From: Erwinia sorbitola
Lineage (GTDB): Bacteria > Pseudomonadota > Gammaproteobacteria > Enterobacterales > Enterobacteriaceae
Reading direction: 5' to 3'
Length of the DNA stretch: 64,000 nucleotides
Assembly: GCF_009738185.1 (NCBI RefSeq)
Contig: NZ_CP046509.1
Location: forward strand, 1,615,501-1,679,500
The number at the start of each line of letters is the position of its first letter. The first letter of the stretch is position 1. Under the pieces are notes generated by a model. The model was not told the origin of the DNA, searched no databases, and worked only from the letters and a program-made list of their open reading frames with translations. Below, piece after piece: positions 17,993-27,816 of the stretch. Both the position numbers and the translations under genes were made by a program.

Positions 17993-19399
17993 ATGTCCAA
18001 GCAACAGATCGGCGTTGTAGGTATGGCTGTAATGGGCCGTAATCTGGCACTCAATATTGAGAGCCGTGGCTACACAGTTTCTATCTTCAACCGCTCGCGT
18101 GAAAAAACCGATGAAGTAGTCGCAGAGAACCCAGGTAAGAAGCTGGTTCCTCACTACAGCATTGAGGAGTTTGTTGACTCTCTGGAAAAACCTCGTCGTA
18201 TCCTTTTGATGGTGCAGGCTGGTGAAGCAACCGATAAAACCATCGCCTCTCTGACTCCTCACCTCGATAAAGGCGATATCCTGATCGACGGTGGTAACAC
18301 CTTCTACAAAGACACCATTCGCCGTAACCGCGAACTCTCTGCGCAGGGCTTTAACTTCATCGGTACCGGCGTATCTGGCGGGGAAGAGGGCGCACTGAAA
18401 GGCCCATCTATCATGCCTGGCGGCCAGAAAGAAGCTTACGAGCTGGTTGCGCCAATCCTGACTGAAATCGCCGCTGTTGCTGAAGGCGAAGCCTGTGTTG
18501 CCTATATGGGTCCGGACGGTGCGGGTCACTATGTGAAGATGGTGCATAACGGTATCGAATATGGCGACATGCAGCTGATTGCAGAAGCCTACTCACTGCT
18601 GAAAGGCGCGCTGAATCTGAGCAACGACGAGCTGGCTAAAACCTTTAGTGAGTGGAACGAAGGTGAACTGAGCAGCTATCTGATCGACATCACCAAAGAT
18701 ATCTTCACTAAGAAAGATGAAGAAGGTAACTATCTGGTTGATGTGATCCTTGATGAAGCGGCCAACAAAGGCACCGGCAAATGGACCAGCCAGAGCTCTC
18801 TGGATCTCGGTGAGCCGCTGTCGCTGATCACTGAGTCAGTATTTGCCCGTTACCTCTCTTCACTGAAAACTCAGCGCGTTGCGGCCTCTAAAGTGTTGAG
18901 CGGTCCTAAGGTTCAGACTGTTGAAGGTGACAAAGCTGAATTTGTTGAGAAAGTTCGTCGTGCACTCTACCTGGGTAAAATTGTTTCTTACGCTCAGGGC
19001 TTCTCACAGCTGAAAGCTGCCTCTACTGAGAACAACTGGAACCTGCATTACGGTGAAATTGCTAAGATTTTCCGCGCCGGTTGTATCATCCGCGCTCAGT
19101 TCCTGCAGAAAATCACTGATGCTTACGCTGATAATGCCGACATTGCTAACCTGCTGCTGGCACCTTACTTCAAAAATATCGCTGATGAGTATCAGCAGGC
19201 GCTGCGTGATGTGGTTGCCTATGCTGTTCAGAATGGTATTCCAACTCCAACCTTCTCTGCTGCCATCGCTTATTACGACAGCTACCGTTCTGCGGTACTG
19301 CCAGCGAACCTGATTCAGGCGCAGCGTGACTACTTTGGTGCGCATACTTATAAGCGTACTGATAAAGACGGTGTGTTCCACACCGAATGGCTGGACTAA
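17993..19399 (+). CDS. gnd: 6-phosphogluconate dehydrogenase, decarboxylating
   Basis: A 468-residue enzyme of the oxidative pentose phosphate pathway (6-phosphogluconate to ribulose-5-phosphate, NADPH and CO2). NADP motif GVVGMAVMGRN at 7-17, and GPDGAGHYVKMVHNGIEYG around 170-190 with the catalytic Lys and Asn. Full length. It has an AGGAG site and its own 225-base upstream region, plus a terminator after it. gnd is the classical conserved flank of O-antigen clusters and codon use here returns to that of host backbone genes. Confidence 0.98.
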   Translation: MSKQQIGVVGMAVMGRNLALNIESRGYTVSIFNRSREKTDEVVAENPGKKLVPHYSIEEFVDSLEKPRRILLMVQAGEATDKTIASLTPHLDKGDILIDGGNTFYKDTIRRNRELSAQGFNFIGTGVSGGEEGALKGPSIMPGGQKEAYELVAPILTEIAAVAEGEACVAYMGPDGAGHYVKMVHNGIEYGDMQLIAEAYSLLKGALNLSNDELAKTFSEWNEGELSSYLIDITKDIFTKKDEEGNYLVDVILDEAANKGTGKWTSQSSLDLGEPLSLITESVFARYLSSLKTQRVAASKVLSGPKVQTVEGDKAEFVEKVRRALYLGKIVSYAQGFSQLKAASTENNWNLHYGEIAKIFRAGCIIRAQFLQKITDAYADNADIANLLLAPYFKNIADEYQQALRDVVAYAVQNGIPTPTFSAAIAYYDSYRSAVLPANLIQAQRDYFGAHTYKRTDKDGVFHTEWLD

Positions 19400-19407
19400 G
19401 CCACTCT

Positions 19408-19431
19408 CCCCCCGCATCGCGGGGGGTATTT
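19408..19431 (+). terminator. Terminator after gnd
   Basis: Stem CCCCCCGC / GCGGGGGG with a 3-base loop, followed by TATTTT. Nine bases after the gnd stop. Confidence 0.85.
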
Positions 19432-19545
19432 TCTGCCACCCCCTCCTGATTTTAAGACAATCCTTCTGGCGTTTCGCTAGCGGCTCTACTACCTTTTGCA
19501 CGAATAATCTTAAAAACTGAGCTGGTTTTTTCAAGTTGAGCAATC

Positions 19546-20559
19546 ATGAATCAAAAAAATAATATTAATTCTGAACAACGTGAGTCGTTAGATCGTAATG
19601 AACTGGATTTGTTAGATGTTATTTTCCAGTTATGGCAGGGTAAATGGATCATCATTGCCGCGATGGTTATTGCACTTGCTGCTGCCGGAGTGCATCTTGC
19701 AACGAAAAAACCGCAATGGAAGTCAACCGCAATTCTGACGCAGCCCGATGCGGCACAAATGGCCTATTACAGTGGCATATTAAATCAGCTCTTTATCGCC
19801 GGTAAGAGCGGCAATGGTAATAACAGTGACCAGGCTCCTCCGGTTCAATTTTCACCTGTGTTTTTACAGCAAAATATGTTCAGTCGCTTCTCTGCTACCC
19901 TGGCTTCACCCAACAGCAGCAATGCGAGTATTACCCTGTTAGATAAGACATCGAGCTTTCCCATAAGTGTCTCTGTCACAGCGGATTCAGCCAGCCACGC
20001 ACAGGCGCAGCTATCAGGTTTTATCCAGCAGGTGAATACAAAAATGGTCGACGATTATCAGGCTGAAATTCAAGGCACTATCAGGGAGAAAATAGACGAG
20101 CTGACGGCGTCGCTGCTGGCACAGCAAAAAATGGCTGTGCAACGTAATGAGCATCGTCTCGAAGTTATCCGCTATGCGCTGAAAATTGCCGAAGCGTCAA
20201 ATTTATCCCGATCTCAGCTGACTCAGGCGGAAAACCTGTCAGATGATACGCTCTATCTGTTGGGTAGCGATGCACTGAGCGCCATGATTGCTAATCAGTC
20301 AAATAAGCCGCTGGTTCTCGATAGCGATTATTACGTTACGCAGGCGCAGCTGTTGGCCATTTCTCAGTTAAAACCTGATGCGGGAAATTTACAGCCGTTC
20401 ACTTATATTGCCGAGCCTGATCTACCCGCAGCGCCTGTTAGCGCGCGAAAATCTGTGATGCTATTGCTGGCGGCTATTATCGGTGGCGTTTTGGGTTCTG
20501 CAATTGTGCTCGGGCGTAATGTGGCAACGGCATATTCGCAACGTAAGAGAGAAGAGTAG
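19546..20559 (+). CDS. wzz: O-antigen chain length determinant Wzz
   Basis: A 337-residue polysaccharide co-polymerase. One membrane helix at about 34-52, a long periplasmic part, and a second helix at about 303-322 preceded by the proline-containing PDLPAAPVSARKS, the standard Wzz layout. It sets the modal length of O-antigen made by Wzy. It stands alone between gnd and the convergent his operon and is separated from each by a hairpin, so it is probably transcribed on its own. Confidence 0.92.
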   Translation: MNQKNNINSEQRESLDRNELDLLDVIFQLWQGKWIIIAAMVIALAAAGVHLATKKPQWKSTAILTQPDAAQMAYYSGILNQLFIAGKSGNGNNSDQAPPVQFSPVFLQQNMFSRFSATLASPNSSNASITLLDKTSSFPISVSVTADSASHAQAQLSGFIQQVNTKMVDDYQAEIQGTIREKIDELTASLLAQQKMAVQRNEHRLEVIRYALKIAEASNLSRSQLTQAENLSDDTLYLLGSDALSAMIANQSNKPLVLDSDYYVTQAQLLAISQLKPDAGNLQPFTYIAEPDLPAAPVSARKSVMLLLAAIIGGVLGSAIVLGRNVATAYSQRKREE

Positions 20560-20563
20560 AAAT

Positions 20564-20585
20564 CAGGCCGGATCACCCCGGCCTG
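20564..20585. terminator. Hairpin between convergent wzz and hisI
   Basis: Perfect 8-base arms CAGGCCGG and CCGGCCTG with a 6-base loop, in the 40-base gap between two convergent genes. No T-run, so its terminator action is likely but not certain. Confidence 0.6.
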
Positions 20586-20599
20586 GAAAGCAGAAAGGC

Positions 20600-21211
20600 T
20601 TACTTATGACGCTGGCGCAGGTTCTCAATCACCGTTGACAGGTTCAGATCCTGATCCTGTAGCAGAACCAGCAGATGGTAGATAAGATCGGAGGCTTCAT
20701 TGGTCAGCTCATGGCGATCGTTTACCGTGGCTGCCAGTGCGGTCTCAACGCCTTCCTCTCCCACCTTTTGAGCGATACGCTTGGTGCCGCTGGCATACAG
20801 ACTGGCGGTATACGAACTTTTCGGGTCGGCATGTTTACGCTCTGCCAGAATCTGCTCCAGCTGATAGAGAAACGACCAGTCTGACGCCGCGGGTGAGAAG
20901 CAACTTGAGGTGCCGAGATGGCAGGTCGGGCCAACGGGATTCACCAGCACCAGCAGCGTGTCGTTATCGCAGTCCGGCGTAATGCTGACCACATTCAGAA
21001 AGTGCTCTGATGTCTCGCCCTTAGTCCACAGGCGCTGTTTGGTACGAGACCAGAAGGTGACTTTGCCACTTTCCAGCGTTTTCGCCAGTGCTTCCTGATT
21101 CATATAACCGTGCATCAGTACTTCACCTGAGACAGCGTGCTGTACGATAGCGGGCATCATCCCATCGGTTTTCACCCAGTCTAGCCGGGATAGCTGTTGT
21201 TCTGTTAACAC
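20600..21211 (-). CDS. hisI: Bifunctional phosphoribosyl-AMP cyclohydrolase / phosphoribosyl-ATP pyrophosphatase
   Basis: A 203-residue fusion of HisI and HisE, the usual enterobacterial form. The N-terminal half has the cyclohydrolase zinc/metal residues (CDNDTLLVLV and the HLGTSSCF segment with paired Cys), and the C-terminal half the all-alpha pyrophosphatase (KVGEEGVETALAA). It carries out steps 2 and 3 of histidine synthesis. Last gene of the operon; its start overlaps the hisF end by 7 bases. Confidence 0.97.
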   Translation of the reverse strand: MLTEQQLSRLDWVKTDGMMPAIVQHAVSGEVLMHGYMNQEALAKTLESGKVTFWSRTKQRLWTKGETSEHFLNVVSITPDCDNDTLLVLVNPVGPTCHLGTSSCFSPAASDWSFLYQLEQILAERKHADPKSSYTASLYASGTKRIAQKVGEEGVETALAATVNDRHELTNEASDLIYHLLVLLQDQDLNLSTVIENLRQRHK

Positions 21212-21981
21212 ACGCGAATCTCCACACCTTTTTCAACCAGAAAGCGTTTCAGCTCACCGATATTAATAATCTGTTTATGGAATACCGAAGCCGCCAGTGC
21301 GCCGTCTACGTCGGCGTCGCGGAAGGCTTCATGGAAATGTTCCATGGTGCCTGCACCACCTGAAGCAATCAGCGGTACTTTACAGCGTGCACGCACTTTT
21401 TGCAGTTGTACCAGGTCGTAACCATTGCGTACGCCGTCCTGGTTCATCATATTCAGAACAATTTCACCTGCTCCACGCTTTTGCACTTCTTCCACCCAGT
21501 CGAGGGTTTCCCATGTGGTGATGCGGGTCCGGCTCTCATCGCCGGTATACTGATTAACATGGTATTTCCCGCTGGCACTGTCATACCAGGTATCAATCCC
21601 TACTACGATGCACTGCACGCCAAAGCGATCGGCCAGGCGGGTGATTAACTCCGGATCAGCCAGCGCCGGGGAGTTAATGGAAATTTTATCCGCGCCGAAG
21701 GAGAGCAGCAGGGCGGCATCTTCAACCGACTTAATCCCACCCGCCACGCAGAAGGGAATATCAATCACTTCTGCTACCCGTGAGATCCAGCTTTTATCCA
21801 CCACGCGTCCATCGCTTGAGGCGGTGATATCATAAAACACCAGTTCGTCTGCGCCTTCTTCCGCATAACGCTGCGCCAGCGGAACAATATCACCGATGAT
21901 TTCGTGATTGCGGAACTGCACTCCTTTAACGACCTGGCCGTCACGCACGTCCAGGCAGGGGATTATCCGTTTTGCCAGCAT
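21205..21981 (-). CDS. hisF: Imidazole glycerol phosphate synthase, cyclase subunit
   Basis: A 258-residue (beta/alpha)8 barrel that uses ammonia from HisH to make imidazole glycerol phosphate and AICAR. The start MLAKRIIPCLDVRDG carries the first catalytic Asp, and the phosphate loops (GGIKSVED, GGAGTMEHF) are intact. Its coding region overlaps the hisA end by 19 bases. Confidence 0.98.
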   Translation of the reverse strand: MLAKRIIPCLDVRDGQVVKGVQFRNHEIIGDIVPLAQRYAEEGADELVFYDITASSDGRVVDKSWISRVAEVIDIPFCVAGGIKSVEDAALLLSFGADKISINSPALADPELITRLADRFGVQCIVVGIDTWYDSASGKYHVNQYTGDESRTRITTWETLDWVEEVQKRGAGEIVLNMMNQDGVRNGYDLVQLQKVRARCKVPLIASGGAGTMEHFHEAFRDADVDGALAASVFHKQIINIGELKRFLVEKGVEIRVC

Positions 21982-22700
21982 GAAATAGCCTCCGATACGG
22001 TGAATTTATCTTCCAGCAGAGCGCGACCGACGATCACGCCCTGTGCGCCACAGCCGCGCAGGGCGGCAATATCAGCCAGGGATCCGATACCGCCCGAGGA
22101 CTGGAAGGCAATGGTCGGGTAGCGCGCGGACACTTCACGATACAGCTCCACGTTCGATCCACTGAGCGTACCATCACGCGAAATATCGGTGCACAGTACG
22201 TGTTTCAGGCCGAACGGTAAAAACTGCTCAATCACCTCTTCCAGCGTGATACCGCTGGCTTCCTGCCAGCCGCTGATAGCCACTTCTTTGCGGTTGCTGG
22301 CGTCAATGCGCACGTCGAGGGCCAGTACAATAGCTTCAGCACCGTACTGTTTAAACCACTGCTGTACTTCTTCCGGCTGCTTCACCGCCGTTGAACCTAC
22401 CACCACGCGGGTGGCACCGGCTTTCAGCAGTGCTTCCACGTCGTCTTTCGTACGGATGCCGCCGCCAACCTGTACCGGCACGCTGACGCCCGCCAGCAGT
22501 TTGGTCAGCAGGGGGATCTGGCGTGCGGCCGGATCTTTCGCCCCGGTCAGATCGACCAGATGCAGCACCTGTGCCCCCTGCGCTTCATAATCCTGTAATC
22601 GCGGCAGCGGATCGCTGCCGTAGTCGCGCTGCTGGCCGTAATCGCCCTGATGCAGACGCACCACCTTGCCATCAATCAAATCTAATGCCGGGATAATCAT
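21963..22700 (-). CDS. hisA: ProFAR isomerase
   Basis: A 245-residue (beta/alpha)8 barrel (1-(5-phosphoribosyl)-5-[(5-phosphoribosylamino)methylideneamino]imidazole-4-carboxamide isomerase). Begins MIIPALDLIDGK with the catalytic Asp, the second catalytic Asp is in ALDVRIDAS/CTDISRDG, and GGGIRTKDD and SSGGIGSLAD bind phosphate. Between hisH and hisF as in Escherichia. Confidence 0.98.
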   Translation of the reverse strand: MIIPALDLIDGKVVRLHQGDYGQQRDYGSDPLPRLQDYEAQGAQVLHLVDLTGAKDPAARQIPLLTKLLAGVSVPVQVGGGIRTKDDVEALLKAGATRVVVGSTAVKQPEEVQQWFKQYGAEAIVLALDVRIDASNRKEVAISGWQEASGITLEEVIEQFLPFGLKHVLCTDISRDGTLSGSNVELYREVSARYPTIAFQSSGGIGSLADIAALRGCGAQGVIVGRALLEDKFTVSEAISCWQNG

Positions 22701-22705
22701 GCCGG

Positions 22706-23296
22706 TTACATCTCCAGGAAATTTTTCAGCAGCTGCGCACCAGCGGCACCGGAACGCTCCGGGTGGAACTGCACGCCAAAGAAGTTATCTTTCTGCACCG
22801 CAGCGGTAAAAGGTTCACCGTAATTGCACTGGGCAATAGTGAATTCATTTACCGGCATGGCATAGCCGTGGACGAAGTAGAAATAGGTTCCGTCTTCAAT
22901 CCCGCGAAACAGATGATTACCCGCCTGTGAGGTGATCTGATTCCAGCCCATATGCGGCAGCGGCAGGCCGTGGTCGGTCATGCGCTGCACCGGCTGATCG
23001 ATGATATTAAGAGTCGCTATGCCGCCGTTCTCATCACTGCCGCTGCCGAGCAGCTGCATACCGAGGCAGATGCCGAGCACCGGCTGCGTACAGGCTTTAA
23101 TCAGCTCAATCAGCTCACGCTCGCGCAGCTGATCCATCGCTGCCTGCGCGGTGCCGACGCCCGGCAAAAACAGCTTATCGGCGTTCAGCACGATATCCGC
23201 TTCTTTGCTGACTACCGGATCATAGCCGAGGCGCTGCACGGCCCACTTCACCGACGACAGGTTGGCGCAGCCAGTATCGAGGATCACTACATCCAT
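22706..23296 (-). CDS. hisH: Imidazole glycerol phosphate synthase, glutaminase subunit
   Basis: A 196-residue class I glutamine amidotransferase supplying ammonia to HisF. Nucleophile Cys in LGICLGMQLLG, His and Glu in VQFHPERSG near the C-terminus, so the catalytic triad is complete. Overlaps hisB by one base. Confidence 0.98.
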   Translation of the reverse strand: MDVVILDTGCANLSSVKWAVQRLGYDPVVSKEADIVLNADKLFLPGVGTAQAAMDQLRERELIELIKACTQPVLGICLGMQLLGSGSDENGGIATLNIIDQPVQRMTDHGLPLPHMGWNQITSQAGNHLFRGIEDGTYFYFVHGYAMPVNEFTIAQCNYGEPFTAAVQKDNFFGVQFHPERSGAAGAQLLKNFLEM

Positions 23297-24363
23297 TACA
23301 GCACCCCTTTTGAGCTGGGCAGGGTGTTACCCTCCACGCGGATCGCCTGACGCAGCGTACGGCCAAAAGCTTTAAACAGGCTTTCAACACGGTGATGGTC
23401 GTTTTTACCTTTGGTGCGCAGGTGAATGGTGCTGGCCATGGTGTAAGAGAGGGAGCTGAAGAAGTGCTCGACCATCTCGGTACTCAGGTCACCCACGCGC
23501 TGATAGCTGAATTCTGCTTTGTATTCCAGGTGCGGACGGCCAGAGATATCCAGCGCACAGCGGGCCAGGCATTCGTCCATTGGCAGTACAAAGCCGAAGC
23601 GGCCAATACCGCGTTTATCGCCCAGCGCTTTCAGTAACGCCTCGCCCAGCGCCAGACCGGTATCTTCTACGGTGTGGTGATCGTCAATATAGAGATCGCC
23701 TTTCACGTCGATATTCATACGGAAGCCGCCGTGGGTGCAGATCTGATCGAGCATATGGTCGAAGAAACCCACCCCGGTATTAATCTTGCTTTCGCCTTCG
23801 CGATCCAGCCACACCTCGACCTTAATCTGCGTCTCTTTGGTGTTGCGCTGCACCAGAGCATAGCGGTCACGCCTGGTCAGCTGCTGCTCAATAGCGTTCC
23901 AGCTCAGACCATCCTTGCCGTACAGCAGGCCGCTGATGCCCATATTACTGGCCAGTTGCACATCGGTGGCGCGGTCACCAATAACATAGCTGTTAGCGGT
24001 ATCAATTGCGCCTTCGGCCAGCCAGGCTTCAACCATTTTGGTTTTGGGTTTACGGCAGTCACAGTGATCTTCCGGCAGATGCGGGCAAATCAGGATATCG
24101 CTGAAGTTCACGCCCTGCGAGCTGAGGATCTGCATCATCAGATTGTGCGGGCCGTCAAAATCGTCCTGCGGGAAGCTGCTGGTTCCCAGCCCATCCTGGT
24201 TGGTGATCATCACCAGCTGATAGCCTGCTCTCTGTAACGACAGCAGGGCAGGGATGACGTCAGGCTCGAAGGCCAGTTTATCCATGCGGTCTACCTGAAA
24301 ATCTTCTGGCGGCTCAGAAATGAGGGTGCCATCGCGATCGATAAAAAGGACTTTCTGACTCAT
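23296..24363 (-). CDS. hisB: Bifunctional histidinol phosphatase / IGP dehydratase
   Basis: A 355-residue fusion. The N-terminal HAD-type phosphatase shows DRDGTL (about residues 9-14) and a Cys/His zinc loop CPHLPEDHCDC; the C-terminal dehydratase has the repeated metal motifs GFFDHMLDQICTHGG and DDHHTVED. I start it at MSQKVLF (24363), which overlaps the hisC stop by 4 bases and gives the family length; an upstream in-frame ATG would add 21 unrelated residues. Confidence 0.97.
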   Translation of the reverse strand: MSQKVLFIDRDGTLISEPPEDFQVDRMDKLAFEPDVIPALLSLQRAGYQLVMITNQDGLGTSSFPQDDFDGPHNLMMQILSSQGVNFSDILICPHLPEDHCDCRKPKTKMVEAWLAEGAIDTANSYVIGDRATDVQLASNMGISGLLYGKDGLSWNAIEQQLTRRDRYALVQRNTKETQIKVEVWLDREGESKINTGVGFFDHMLDQICTHGGFRMNIDVKGDLYIDDHHTVEDTGLALGEALLKALGDKRGIGRFGFVLPMDECLARCALDISGRPHLEYKAEFSYQRVGDLSTEMVEHFFSSLSYTMASTIHLRTKGKNDHHRVESLFKAFGRTLRQAIRVEGNTLPSSKGVL

Positions 24364-25451
24364 GCTTGCTCCTGAGAAACGGGTGAACCGGGTAGTAATT
24401 TCAATGCGGCAACGGTGCGCTCGCACTCTTCAGGGGTGCCGATAGAGATGCGCAGGCATCCGGCCAGACCAGGCTGCTTATTCTGGTCGCGCAGAATAAT
24501 GCCCTGATCCCATAACGTTTTAAATACCTGACTGGATGCTGTAAAGCGCGCCAGAATATAGTTGGTGTCGCTGGAAAATACCTGCTCGACACAGTCTAAA
24601 GTCCGCAGTTCGGCGATCAAGCGATCGCGGGTGGCGACCAGCTGGCTGACGTGCTCACGCATCAGAGCGATACCCTGGTCACTCAGCGCCTGGCCTGCAA
24701 TATCTGCTACCGGCGTGGAGAGAGGATAAGGGGCAATCACCTTCATCAGCAGCGCGATCACTTCGGCGTTAGCGAGGGTAAATCCGCAGCGCAGGCCCGC
24801 CAGCGCAAAAGCTTTGGAGAGGGTACGCAGCACCACCAGGTGCGGATACTCTTGCAGCCAGCCGGTCAGTGAGGCCTGCGGGCAGAATTCGATATAGGCT
24901 TCATCGGCAACTACCAGCGCTTTACCACGGGTCATCTCCAGCAGCTGACGGATATCTTCCGGGTTGATCAGATTGCCGGTCGGATTGTTCGGGCTGCACA
25001 CGTACACCAGCTTTACCCCCTCCAGCTGATCCGCGATGGCCGGAAGATTAAGCTGCCAGTCGTCGCGAGCTTCCACCGTACGGTACTCAATGCCGATGGT
25101 TTCAGCGCTGACGCTGTACATGCCGTAGGTAGGCGGGCAGAACAGCACCGCGTCTTTACCCGGCTCACAGAAGGCACGCATCAGCAGCTCGATGCCTTCA
25201 TCGGCACCGCGGCTGACCAGCACCTGATCCGGCGTCAGTCCGGCGTAGGCGGCGTAGCGCTCAATCACCCGCTTTGGCTGACATTCCGGATAGCGATTCA
25301 AGGTCTGCTGACTGAGCTCAAAAGGCACCGCCAGCGGATACTCATTGGCGTTAAGCCATACATCGCCGTTGCCCCCGAGGCGGCGTGCCGACTGGTAGGG
25401 TGTCAGAGCGCGCACGTTGGCGCGGGCCAGCTCTTCAATTTTGCTGCTCAT
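24360..25451 (-). CDS. hisC: Histidinol-phosphate aminotransferase
   Basis: A 363-residue fold-type I PLP enzyme. The PLP lysine is in RTLSKAFALAG, with SPNNPTGN and DEAYIEF for cofactor contacts and the C-terminal arginine in LRISIGTPEE. Overlaps hisD by 4 bases (ATGA) and hisB by 4, consistent with coupled translation along the operon. Confidence 0.98.
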   Translation of the reverse strand: MSSKIEELARANVRALTPYQSARRLGGNGDVWLNANEYPLAVPFELSQQTLNRYPECQPKRVIERYAAYAGLTPDQVLVSRGADEGIELLMRAFCEPGKDAVLFCPPTYGMYSVSAETIGIEYRTVEARDDWQLNLPAIADQLEGVKLVYVCSPNNPTGNLINPEDIRQLLEMTRGKALVVADEAYIEFCPQASLTGWLQEYPHLVVLRTLSKAFALAGLRCGFTLANAEVIALLMKVIAPYPLSTPVADIAGQALSDQGIALMREHVSQLVATRDRLIAELRTLDCVEQVFSSDTNYILARFTASSQVFKTLWDQGIILRDQNKQPGLAGCLRISIGTPEECERTVAALKLLPGSPVSQEQA

Positions 25452-26755
25452 GGCTTCTCCTTCAGTGCGGCAACGCGCAGGGTAACGGCATTTTTGTGAG
25501 CATCAAGCAGTTCAGCAGCGGCCAGGGTTTCAATGGTGGCAGCCAGCCCCATAAAGCCCTGCGGCGTCAGTTCCTGCACGGTCATACGCTTCTGGAAATC
25601 CGCCAGACCGAGGCTGGAACAGGTTGCCGTATAACCATAGGTCGGCAGTACGTGGTTGGTTCCTGAAGCATAATCACCCGCTGATTCCGGTGACCAGTCA
25701 CCCAGAAACACCGAACCGGCGCTGGTGATGCTGTCGATCAGGTCGCGTGCCTGGCGGGTCTGAATAATCAGATGCTCCGGCCCGTAGCGGTTGCTGATCT
25801 CCACGCACTGTTGCAGGTCACGCGTGACAATCAGGCGGCTGCTCTCCAGCGCTTTCGCGGCGGTGGCAGCACGCGGCAGTTCGGCCAGCTGGCGCTCAAC
25901 GGCGGCGGCAACGGCCTGCGCCATGGTTGAGGATGGCGTCAGTAAAATAACCTGCGAATCCGGGCCGTGTTCTGCCTGTGACAGCAGATCGGAGGCCACG
26001 AAGTCCGGCGTGGCTCCTTCATCGGCGATCACTAACACTTCAGACGGGCCGGCTGGCATATCAATTGCTGCGCCGTCAATGCGCTGGCTTACCTGGCGTT
26101 TGGCTTCGGTAACGTAAGCATTGCCTGGCCCGAAAATTTTAACCACTTTAGGCACGGATTCGGTACCGAAGGCCAGCGCGGCAATCGCCTGCGCACCGCC
26201 CACCTGAAACACTTCCTGTACGCCGCACAGACGCGCCGCATACAAAATTTCATCAGCAATCGGCGGCGGGGAGCAGAGCACCACACGGCCGCAGCCCGCA
26301 ATACGCGCCGGGGTAGCCAGCATCAGTACCGTGGAGAATAGCGGCGCTGAACCGCCAGGAATATAGAGGCCGACGGACGCCACCGGGCGTGTGACCTGCT
26401 GGCAGCGCACGCCAGGCTGCGTTTCGATATCGACCGCCGGAAGCTGCTGGGCGATATGGAATTTATCAATATTGGCGACCGCAACGGCCATCGCCTGTTT
26501 GATCTCGTCACCGAGACGCGCACAGGCGTCGGTGATCTGCTGTTCGCTGACACGCAGCGCATCAACCTGGGTCTTGTCGAAGGTTGCACTGTAGTAGCGC
26601 AGCGCATCGTCACCTTCACTCAAAACCTTGTCGAGAATATCTCGCACGGTAGCACTGATGCTCTCTGAGGCTTCAAGCGCTGGACGCAGCAGGAGGGCCT
26701 GTTGTTGTTCGGCACTACAATCCTGCCAGGCAATGGGGGTCATCAGGGTCGCCAT
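25448..26755 (-). CDS. hisD: Histidinol dehydrogenase
   Basis: A 435-residue zinc enzyme for the last two steps of the pathway (histidinol to histidine). The signature IDMPAGPSEVLVIADE and the LLSQAEHGPDSQ zinc/active-site segment are present, with the HVLPTYG motif in the C-terminal third. It begins 4 bases after hisG. Confidence 0.98.
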   Translation of the reverse strand: MATLMTPIAWQDCSAEQQQALLLRPALEASESISATVRDILDKVLSEGDDALRYYSATFDKTQVDALRVSEQQITDACARLGDEIKQAMAVAVANIDKFHIAQQLPAVDIETQPGVRCQQVTRPVASVGLYIPGGSAPLFSTVLMLATPARIAGCGRVVLCSPPPIADEILYAARLCGVQEVFQVGGAQAIAALAFGTESVPKVVKIFGPGNAYVTEAKRQVSQRIDGAAIDMPAGPSEVLVIADEGATPDFVASDLLSQAEHGPDSQVILLTPSSTMAQAVAAAVERQLAELPRAATAAKALESSRLIVTRDLQQCVEISNRYGPEHLIIQTRQARDLIDSITSAGSVFLGDWSPESAGDYASGTNHVLPTYGYTATCSSLGLADFQKRMTVQELTPQGFMGLAATIETLAAAELLDAHKNAVTLRVAALKEKP

Positions 26756-26759
26756 CGAA

Positions 26760-27659
26760 TTACTCCATCATCTTCTCAATAGGCAGTACCAGAATCGAAC
26801 TGGCACCGAGTTCTTTCAGTTTTTCCATCGTTTCCCAGAACAGGGTTTCGCTACTGACCATATGCATCGCTACGCGGCTCTTATCACCGGCCAGCGGCAG
26901 TACGGTAGGGCGCTCGGCACCTGGCAGCAGGGCGATAATATCGTCCAGACGTTCGCTTGGGGCGTGCAGCATAATGTATTTAGATTCACGCGCCTGGATC
27001 ACACCCTGGATACGCGTCATCAGTTTGTCGATCAGCTCCTGCTTGGCGGCAGGCATTTCGCCATCACGCTGGATCAGGCAGGCTTTAGAGCGGTAAATCA
27101 CTTCTACTTCACGCAGGCCGTTAGCTTCAAGGGTGGCACCGGTAGAAACCAGGTCACAAATCGCATCCGCCAGCCCTGCACGGGGTGCCACTTCAACGGA
27201 ACCGTTCAGCAGGCAGGATTTGAAATTCACGCCCTGCTTGTCGAGATACTTTTTCAGCAGGTGCGGATAAGAGGTGGCAATACGGGTGTTTTGTAAACAC
27301 TGTGGCCCGGTGTATTCATCATCAACATTCATCGCCAGCGACAGGCGGCAGCCACCGAAATCAAGGCGGCGCAGGGTAAAGTAACGCGGGTCTTCGCCCT
27401 GAGCGCGGCGGTTCAACAGCTCCTCTTCCAGCACGTTTTCACCGATAATGCCGAGATCGACTACGCCGTCCATTACCAGGCCAGGGATATCGTCATCGCG
27501 CACCCGCAAGATATCAATCGGCATGTTCTCTGCGAAGGCAATCAGGCGCTGCTGCTGAAGGTTGATTTTAATACCGCAGCGAGCGAGCAATTCGCGTGAT
27601 TCATCGCTTAAACGGCCTGATTTCTGCATAGCTATGCGTAAACGGGTGTTATCTAACAT
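26760..27659 (-). CDS. hisG: ATP phosphoribosyltransferase, long form
   Basis: A 299-residue first enzyme of histidine synthesis, feedback-inhibited by histidine. The length with a C-terminal regulatory domain marks the long, hexameric HisG-L form that needs no HisZ; the substrate loop appears as DLVSTGATLEANGL. First structural gene after the leader and attenuator. Confidence 0.98.
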   Translation of the reverse strand: MLDNTRLRIAMQKSGRLSDESRELLARCGIKINLQQQRLIAFAENMPIDILRVRDDDIPGLVMDGVVDLGIIGENVLEEELLNRRAQGEDPRYFTLRRLDFGGCRLSLAMNVDDEYTGPQCLQNTRIATSYPHLLKKYLDKQGVNFKSCLLNGSVEVAPRAGLADAICDLVSTGATLEANGLREVEVIYRSKACLIQRDGEMPAAKQELIDKLMTRIQGVIQARESKYIMLHAPSERLDDIIALLPGAERPTVLPLAGDKSRVAMHMVSSETLFWETMEKLKELGASSILVLPIEKMME

Positions 27660-27719
27660 CGGTAGTTATCCTTTTTTCCTGTCTGAATGTTGTTCCGCGT
27701 TGTTCCGATCTCCGGGCAT

Positions 27720-27755
27720 AAAAAAAGCCCCCGGAAGGCGATCTTCCGGGGGCTT
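27720..27755 (-). terminator. his attenuator
   Basis: On the minus strand AAGCCCCCGGAAG pairs perfectly with CTTCCGGGGGCTT over a 5-base loop, then a T-run. It lies between hisL and hisG, the position of the histidine operon attenuator. Confidence 0.93.
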
Positions 27756-27816
27756 AGTTTGCGTTCTGCACCACTGGAAGATCCTGATCGTCTCCCAGCA
27801 CACATCGCCTGAAAGA